A stretch of DNA of 64,000 bases. It comes from Azospirillum brasilense. GTDB taxonomy: Bacteria; Pseudomonadota; Alphaproteobacteria; Azospirillales; Azospirillaceae. Of this stretch, positions 59,137-64,000 are shown piece after piece. How positions within the stretch are numbered: the stretch's first letter is position 1; the number at the start of each line of letters is the position of its first letter. The notes below the pieces were generated by a model, which was given only the letters and a program-made list of their open reading frames with translations, searched no databases and was not told the origin of the DNA. The translations under genes and the position numbers were made by a program. Where the stretch lies: assembly GCF_003349955.1 (NCBI RefSeq), contig NZ_QLKQ01000008.1, positions 1 to 64,000 of the forward strand, written 5' to 3'.

Positions 59137-60705
59137 ATGCAACAGTCCGGGCAGGGTTCCGGTGCCACGACCTCCGTCTGGATGGACCGCGGCGGGGCCG
59201 CGATGCCCGCCGGGACCGTCGCCCCCACCGCCGCGGCGCTGGGCGCCCTGCAACCCGACGTGGTCGTCGTCGGGGCGGGCATCGCCGGGGTGACCACGGC
59301 CTATCTGCTCCAGCGCTCCGGCAAGTCGGTTCTGCTGCTGGACGACGGGCCTCCCGGCGGCGGCGAGACCGGGCGGACCACGGCGCATCTCTCCAACGTC
59401 ATCGACGACCGCTTCGCCGAGATCGAACGGCTGCACAGCGAGTCCGGCGCCCGCATGGCGGCGGACAGCCACGGCGCCGCCATCGACACCATCGAGCGGA
59501 TCGCCCGCGAGGAAAACATCGACTGCGGCTTCGCCCGGCTCGACGGCTATCTGATGCTGGCGCCGGGGCAGGACCCCGCCGGGCTGGACCGCGAGCGCGA
59601 CGCCGCCCGCCGCGCCGGGCTGGACGATGTGGAGCGGCTGGACGCCCCGCCCATCCGGCACCCCGGCCCCTGCCTGCGCTTCCCCCGGCAGGCGCGCCTC
59701 CACGCTCTGGACTATCTGGCCGGGCTGACCCGCGCCTTCCTGACGCGCGGCGGCGCGCTGTCCACCGGGGCGCATGTCTCCACCATCCGGCAGGACGGGG
59801 AGCGCGTGCGCGTCGAGGCCGGGCCGGACCACGCGCTGGTCGAGGCCGATGCGGTGGTCGTCGCCACCAACTCCCCGATCAGCGACCGCTTCGCCATCCA
59901 TTCCAAGCAGGCGCCCTACCGCACCTACGCCATCTCCCTGCGGGTGCCGAAGGGCAGCGTGCCCGACGCCCTCTATTGGGACACGCTCGACACCTATCAC
60001 TATGCGCGGCTCCAGCCGGAGGCCGACCACGACCGGCTGATCGTCGGCGGCGAGGACCACAAGACCGGCGAGGCCCGCGACATGGCGGAACGCTGGGCCG
60101 CGCTGGAGGCCTGGACGCGCGCGCATTTCCCCCAGGCCGGGGCGGTCGAGCACCGCTGGTCCGGGCAGGTGATGGAGCCCTTCGACGGGCTGGCCTTCAT
60201 CGGCCCCGACCCGGCCTATGGCAGGCGGGTCTTCATCGCGACCGGCGACAGCGGCATGGGCATGACCCACGGCACCATCGCCGGGCTGGTCCTGTGCGAA
60301 CTGATCCACGGCGGCGGCAGCCCGTGGGCCGCGCTGTACGACCCCGGCCGCAAGATGACCAGCACGCTCGGCATCTATCTGCGGGAGAATCTGGACTTGG
60401 CCCGCCACTTCCTGCCCTACGTCCAGGGGCCGGAGCTGGAGGGCGAGGACCGCATCGAGCCCGGCCAGGGCGCGGTCCTGAAAGCGGGCGTCTGGCCCGT
60501 CGCCGTTTTCCGCGACGAGTCGGGGGCGTTGCACCGCCGCTCGGCCATCTGCCCCCATCTGAAATGCGTGGTGCGCTGGAATCCCGGCGAGCGGAGCTGG
60601 GACTGCCCCTGCCACGGCTCCCGCTTCGCGGTGGACGGGGCGGTTCTGAACGGCCCGGCCACCCAGCCCCTCGCGCCCGTGGAGGACTCCGCAAGCAAAA
60701 ACTGA
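59137..60705 (+). CDS. FAD-dependent oxidoreductase with C-terminal Rieske domain
   Basis: A 522-residue fusion. Residues ~40-420 form a DAO/GlpO-type FAD domain with dinucleotide fold VVVVGAGIAGVTTAYLLQRSG and late GDSGMGMTHGTIAGLVL. The last ~100 residues are a Rieske [2Fe-2S] domain: CPHLKC and CPCHGSRF supply the C-x-H and C-x-x-H ligands. This arrangement resembles bacterial oxidoreductases of the YhfW type. The substrate is unknown; an amine or amino acid is likely for the FAD part. Start ATG 59137. Confidence 0.92.
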   Translation: MQQSGQGSGATTSVWMDRGGAAMPAGTVAPTAAALGALQPDVVVVGAGIAGVTTAYLLQRSGKSVLLLDDGPPGGGETGRTTAHLSNVIDDRFAEIERLHSESGARMAADSHGAAIDTIERIAREENIDCGFARLDGYLMLAPGQDPAGLDRERDAARRAGLDDVERLDAPPIRHPGPCLRFPRQARLHALDYLAGLTRAFLTRGGALSTGAHVSTIRQDGERVRVEAGPDHALVEADAVVVATNSPISDRFAIHSKQAPYRTYAISLRVPKGSVPDALYWDTLDTYHYARLQPEADHDRLIVGGEDHKTGEARDMAERWAALEAWTRAHFPQAGAVEHRWSGQVMEPFDGLAFIGPDPAYGRRVFIATGDSGMGMTHGTIAGLVLCELIHGGGSPWAALYDPGRKMTSTLGIYLRENLDLARHFLPYVQGPELEGEDRIEPGQGAVLKAGVWPVAVFRDESGALHRRSAICPHLKCVVRWNPGERSWDCPCHGSRFAVDGAVLNGPATQPLAPVEDSASKN

Positions 60706-60832
60706 TAAAATCCTTCGAAACCGAAGAGTTTCGACCGGACGTTGCAGGAGCCCTGCGACGAATTAACCTGTGGTAAAGGACTCCGGTACGATCATACCCT
60801 TACGGCGAAACGATCACGCGCGGGAGGCGGCG

Positions 60833-61828
60833 ATGTATTACTCGGAAATGTCCGGACCGACAGGGACGACCAGCACGGTCCTGCAACAGGCGAACAACGC
60901 CAAGAAGGCAACCGAGAGCAAGGCCGCGGACGGCGCCAAGGCCGCCACCACGACCACCGCCACCACGGCCGACGCCGCGACTCCCGCGAAGAGCGCCAGC
61001 CCGGCCTACACGATCAGCCAGTCGATGGAGAACCTGCTCGACAACCTGTCGGGCAAGAAACCCGCGGCGGCGGGTGCCGATGGCGCCAGCGCCGGTGCGG
61101 CGGGCGACACGGCCGCCGGCGGCAAGACCGGCGCCCAGGCGATGGCCGACCGGGCCAAGCAGGCCCAGGAGATCATGCAGCAGGCGCTGGAGCAGTCCAA
61201 GGGCCTCTCCGGCCTGTTCGAGAAGGCCATCGACAACATGGCCGGCGACCTCGGCAGCCTGCTCGGCGGGCTCGGCATGTCGGACGACGACGTGAAGGGC
61301 GCCGTCGGCGATTTCGGCAGCGCCATGAAGGACAAGCTGAAGTCCATGGACTTCAGCCAGATGGGCATGAGCATGCAGGAAGCCCGCTCGCAGTGGTCCA
61401 TCGAGTCCCGCGGCATGGAGCTGACCATCCAGGACGGCGACAAGTCGGTCCGCATCTCCTTCGCCAAGTCCACCCTGGACTTCACCCGCGAGGACCGCGG
61501 GCTGTCGGCCACGCTGAACGCGGACGGCTCGGGCAGCGCCATGTTCTCCGCCGCCTCGACCAAGGTGTCCGGCAAGGCCACCGGCATGATCGTGCGCGCC
61601 AACGGCTTCAGCGACGACGAGATCAAGGGCGTCCTGGAGAAGCTGAACGGCATGGCCGCGAAGGGCGGGATGAAGGGCCTCGGCGCCCTGACCCCGACCA
61701 AGAGCGCCGATGGCGTGATGCACCTGAACCTCGACCTGTCGCAGCCCATCCCCGGCCTGACCGACGGCAGCGCCGCCAAGGGCGCCGCCGCGGCGGACAC
61801 GGCCCCGAAGGTCGACATCAAGGCGTGA
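60833..61828 (+). CDS. Hypothetical Ala/Gly/Ser-rich protein
   Basis: A 331-residue protein without a signal peptide. N-terminal third is low-complexity Ala/Thr/Lys-rich (KAATTTTATTADAATPAK), followed by helices (MADRAKQAQEIMQQALEQSK, NMAGDLGSLLGGLGMSDDDV) and a beta-rich part (MELTIQDGDKSVRISFAKST, RGLSATLNADGSGSAMFSAA). The layout is reminiscent of adhesive or flagellar/secretion accessory proteins, but nothing specific is recognised. A strong GGGAGG site precedes ATG 60833. Confidence 0.7.
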   Translation: MYYSEMSGPTGTTSTVLQQANNAKKATESKAADGAKAATTTTATTADAATPAKSASPAYTISQSMENLLDNLSGKKPAAAGADGASAGAAGDTAAGGKTGAQAMADRAKQAQEIMQQALEQSKGLSGLFEKAIDNMAGDLGSLLGGLGMSDDDVKGAVGDFGSAMKDKLKSMDFSQMGMSMQEARSQWSIESRGMELTIQDGDKSVRISFAKSTLDFTREDRGLSATLNADGSGSAMFSAASTKVSGKATGMIVRANGFSDDEIKGVLEKLNGMAAKGGMKGLGALTPTKSADGVMHLNLDLSQPIPGLTDGSAAKGAAAADTAPKVDIKA

Positions 61829-61962
61829 GGCGGGGTGGGCCGTTTTCCCGGAAGGGGCGCCCGCAAAAGGGGTGCGATCTGTGATAACGGGGGCCGGCGC
61901 TTGCCGTCGGGCCGGCTCCCTGTATAGAAGCGGCTTTCGCTGTTTCGGAGATTCGCTTCCCC

Positions 61963-62412
61963 ATGACCGACCGCCCCACGACCGGCCGCCCCACGACCGA
62001 CCGCGATGCCGTGCTGGCCGCGAACCGGGCTTTCTACCAAGCCTTCACCGGGCGTGACTTTTCCGCCATGGACCGGCTGTGGGCCTCCCGCCTGCCCGTG
62101 TCCTGCATCCATCCCGGCTGGACCATCCTGTTCGGCCGGGAGGCGGTGGTGTCGAGCTGGCAGGACGTGCTGCGTTCCCCCCGCGGCCCGGCGGTGCAGG
62201 CGCGCAACGAACGCGTCAGCCTGTATGGCGAAACCGCGGTCGTCCTCTGCGAGGAGATCGTGGGAGACGCCGTTCTGGTCGCGACCAATCTGTTCGCGCG
62301 CGAGGACGGCGAGTGGCGGCTGGCCCACCACCAGGCCGGACCGGTCGCCGAACCCGCCTCGCAGATCCTGACGCCGTCCGACCGCCTGCCCCCCGGCGGT
62401 CTGCTGCACTGA
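61963..62412 (+). CDS. NTF2-like (SnoaL-type) protein
   Basis: A 149-residue NTF2-fold protein. After an N-terminal tandem repeat (MTDRPTTGRPTTDR), the domain runs AVLAANRAFYQAFTGRDFSAM, WASRLPVSCIHPGWTILFGRE, VVSSWQDVLRSP, VALSLYGET-like VSLYGETAVVLCEEIV and EWRLAHHQAGPV. This is the nuclear-transport-factor 2/SnoaL-like pattern used by small enzymes and ligand-binding proteins. Ligand not predictable. Confidence 0.85.
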   Translation: MTDRPTTGRPTTDRDAVLAANRAFYQAFTGRDFSAMDRLWASRLPVSCIHPGWTILFGREAVVSSWQDVLRSPRGPAVQARNERVSLYGETAVVLCEEIVGDAVLVATNLFAREDGEWRLAHHQAGPVAEPASQILTPSDRLPPGGLLH

Positions 62413-62462
62413 GCGCGGTCCCTCTTTTCCCCTCCCGCGCTCAACGGGCGTTCAGCGGGCGT

Positions 62463-63641
62463 TCAGCGGCGCTCCGCCGCCCTCTCCAATTGCCAGATCA
62501 GATCGCCGACCACCCGGTCGGCGGTGGTTCGCTCGGGATCGCTGTTGGTCAGGGCCACCGCGGCCCAGCGGTGGGCGCGTGAGAAGGCGATGTAGGCGTT
62601 GAAGCCGCCGGTGGAACCGGAATGCCAGAGGATCGGCGTGCCGTCCGCCGCCCATGCGACGAACCAGCCAAGCGCCATCGCCCCCTGCCCCAGCGCTCCC
62701 GGATCGCGCAACGTCCGCCCGTCCACCTGCACCGACTGGGCGAGCGCCAGCGTCGCGGCGGTCTCGTCGTCGCAGGCGGCCTTTCCCAGGCCGGTGCAGT
62801 CGCCCATGTTGGCGCGCAGCCAGCGCAGCAGGTCGTCGGCGGTGGAATAGAGGCCAAAGGAGGGCTGCATGGCCGGCGCCTCCCAATCGGGCACCACCTG
62901 CCCGCGGGCGTGGCCCACCGCCTTTCGGGCGCGCTGCCCGGCCGTGGGCGCCAGCGTGGTGTCGGTCATCCCGAAACGGTCGGTGACCACCCGTTTCAGC
63001 AACGTCTCGTAGGGAATGCCCGACGCGGTGGACAGCGCCTCCCCCAGCACCGCCATCCCGACGTTGGAGTAGCGGAAGCGCGTGCCCGGCGGCACCGTCA
63101 GGCTGAAGCCGGACAGCCACGCCCCCACCTCCTCCCGAGTCAGCGGCTTGTAGGGGTTGCGCGGGTCCTCCAGCCGGCTCCAGGAGAAGCGCGGAGTCTC
63201 CGGCACGTTGGGCAGCCCCGCCGTGTGGGTGGCGAGGTCGAGCAGGCGGATTGGCGTACCGTCGAAGTCCGGGGCGTGGACCGGCTTGGGCAGATGGCGG
63301 GCCAACGGGTCGGTCGGGGCGACGCGCCCGGCGCGGATCAGCTCGGCCAGGATGGTGCCGGTGAAGGGCTTGGTCAGGGAGGCGATCTGGAACAGGGTGC
63401 GCCCGTCCGGCGGGCCGCCGTCGGGCCGCCCGCTGTCGCCGCGCCCGACGACGAGGCTGCGCCCGTCGCGGATCACCCCGACGACGATGCTGCCCGCCCC
63501 CGCCTCCTCGAGACGGCGGTCGGCCAACGCCGTCACCGCCTCCCGAAGACGGTCCGGGGGCACCGCGTCCGCCGGGGCCGGGGCCGTCGCCCAGACGGTG
63601 AGCGCAAGAAACGACACGACACCGAGCACCGGCCCCCGCAT
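62463..63641 (-). CDS. Class C beta-lactamase-like serine hydrolase
   Basis: A 392-residue exported serine hydrolase. Signal peptide (LGVVSFLALTVWATAPAPADA). SxxK is FQIASLTKPFTGTI, the tyrosine motif is RFRYSNVGMAVLG, and the KTG-like box is HSGSTGGFNAYIAF. It belongs to the broad AmpC/esterase/D-aminopeptidase group; real substrate unknown, beta-lactam resistance is not implied. ATG 63641 preferred; GTG 63647 is the alternative. Confidence 0.9.
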   Translation of the reverse strand: MRGPVLGVVSFLALTVWATAPAPADAVPPDRLREAVTALADRRLEEAGAGSIVVGVIRDGRSLVVGRGDSGRPDGGPPDGRTLFQIASLTKPFTGTILAELIRAGRVAPTDPLARHLPKPVHAPDFDGTPIRLLDLATHTAGLPNVPETPRFSWSRLEDPRNPYKPLTREEVGAWLSGFSLTVPPGTRFRYSNVGMAVLGEALSTASGIPYETLLKRVVTDRFGMTDTTLAPTAGQRARKAVGHARGQVVPDWEAPAMQPSFGLYSTADDLLRWLRANMGDCTGLGKAACDDETAATLALAQSVQVDGRTLRDPGALGQGAMALGWFVAWAADGTPILWHSGSTGGFNAYIAFSRAHRWAAVALTNSDPERTTADRVVGDLIWQLERAAERR

Positions 63642-63783
63642 CCCCACCCTCCGTCATCGGCGCGCGGAATGGGCGCGCTTGAGGGAAGAGTGGGAAGCGG
63701 TCCCGCCCGCGGGTACGCCCGCGGACGGACATCACGCCAACGGAGCAGCCCGCGCCGGGCGGGTTAGACCGGTGAGAACCCGT

Positions 63784-64000
63784 CTATTCGGTCGGGATTT
63801 CCGCCTGCGGCGGGCGGCGGTCCTTCACGATGGTCAGCGGCACGTCGTCGGCGGCGATCTCGATGATCGGCTGACCGCCCAGCAGGCTGGGGCACTGCTT
63901 GACCTGGGTGAAGGCCATGAAGAAATCGGCCTTGCGCCAGTCCATCCCGGTGCCGTTGATCAGCTTCAGCCAGGGCGGCAGCTCGAAGCGTACGGCCAGC
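63784..64000 (-). CDS. Hypothetical protein, C-terminal fragment
   Basis: Partial gene cut by the right edge of the window; only the last 72 residues are present (FELPPWLKLINGTGMDWRKA, FFMAFTQVKQCPSLLGG, ADDVPLTIVKDRRPPQ, ending EIPTE). Codon pattern and open frame support it. I do not recognise the family from this part. Confidence 0.6.
   Translation of the reverse strand, partial: LAVRFELPPWLKLINGTGMDWRKADFFMAFTQVKQCPSLLGGQPIIEIAADDVPLTIVKDRRPPQAEIPTE

Noticed and set aside
62463-63641. Antibiotic-resistance beta-lactamase
   Set aside because: Only class C-like fold motifs are present; the HSGSTGG box and overall divergence are equally typical of esterases and peptidases.

Overview
The window is about 68% GC by eye, densely packed, and reads as chromosomal DNA of an alphaproteobacterium. 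The gene set (MmcB, GluQRS, Coq7, DsbB, CreA, the HNH endonuclease and the PQQ-associated families) and the codon use resemble Azospirillum or a close Rhodospirillales relative. That placement is inference from gene content. I see no insertion sequence, phage, CRISPR array or rRNA operon.

Layout. 1-4.6 kb: signalling genes (a truncated histidine kinase, a soluble histidine kinase, a kinase-less membrane REC-Hpt protein) around mmcB. 4.6-12.9 kb: a GNAT acetyltransferase, a large poly-ferredoxin, moaA, nadK, an N-formylglutamate amidohydrolase divergent from an AstE-like hydrolase, and an AbrB-type membrane protein. 13.0-13.1 kb: the first copy of a tiny hydrophobic peptide locus. 13.2-21.1 kb: CreA, an AI-2E-family permease, an SPFH/NfeD pair, an HRDC protein, an SGNH-like membrane protein, a STAS plus REC-PP2C partner-switching pair, an orphan 70-residue protein and a ferritin-like protein. 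21.9-25 kb: a two-gene NitT/TauT-type ABC transporter without a binding protein. 25-29.4 kb: hrpB, a SLOG-fold protein and a class III cyclase. 29.5-34.5 kb: the conserved prkA-yeaH-spoVR stress operon on the minus strand. 35.3-41.8 kb: response regulator, NUDIX protein, hybrid histidine kinase, gluQ, HNH endonuclease, DUF1289 protein, coq7 and dsbB. 41.9 kb: tRNA-Leu(CAA).

42.1-57.3 kb is a coherent periplasmic alcohol-oxidation region. It holds a PQQ-dependent alcohol dehydrogenase whose active-site Asp-x-Asp pair is the signature of lanthanide-dependent enzymes, two c-type cytochromes, a CXXCW rhodanese-like protein, a SoxYZ-like carrier, a metallohydrolase, a MoxJ-like binding protein, a LuxR-type response regulator, a TauABC-like ABC transporter, and a PedA1-A2-B-C-like ABC system of the kind linked to rare-earth supply in Pseudomonas putida. 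A repeated promoter element with core AATTGGACTTTGG lies upstream of several of these genes and may define the regulon. The region ends at nadE (57.3-59 kb). It is followed by a FAD/Rieske oxidoreductase, an unrecognised 331-residue protein, an NTF2-like protein, a class C beta-lactamase-like hydrolase and a truncated CDS.

The most novel feature is a pair of near-identical loci at about 13.0 kb (+) and 43.9 kb (-). Each encodes a 24-25-residue amphipathic leucine-rich peptide between an upstream hairpin that varies compensatorily and a strong downstream hairpin. The organisation resembles a type I toxin or small membrane peptide family that I cannot match to a named one. Several GC-rich palindromic intergenic repeats also recur in two families.
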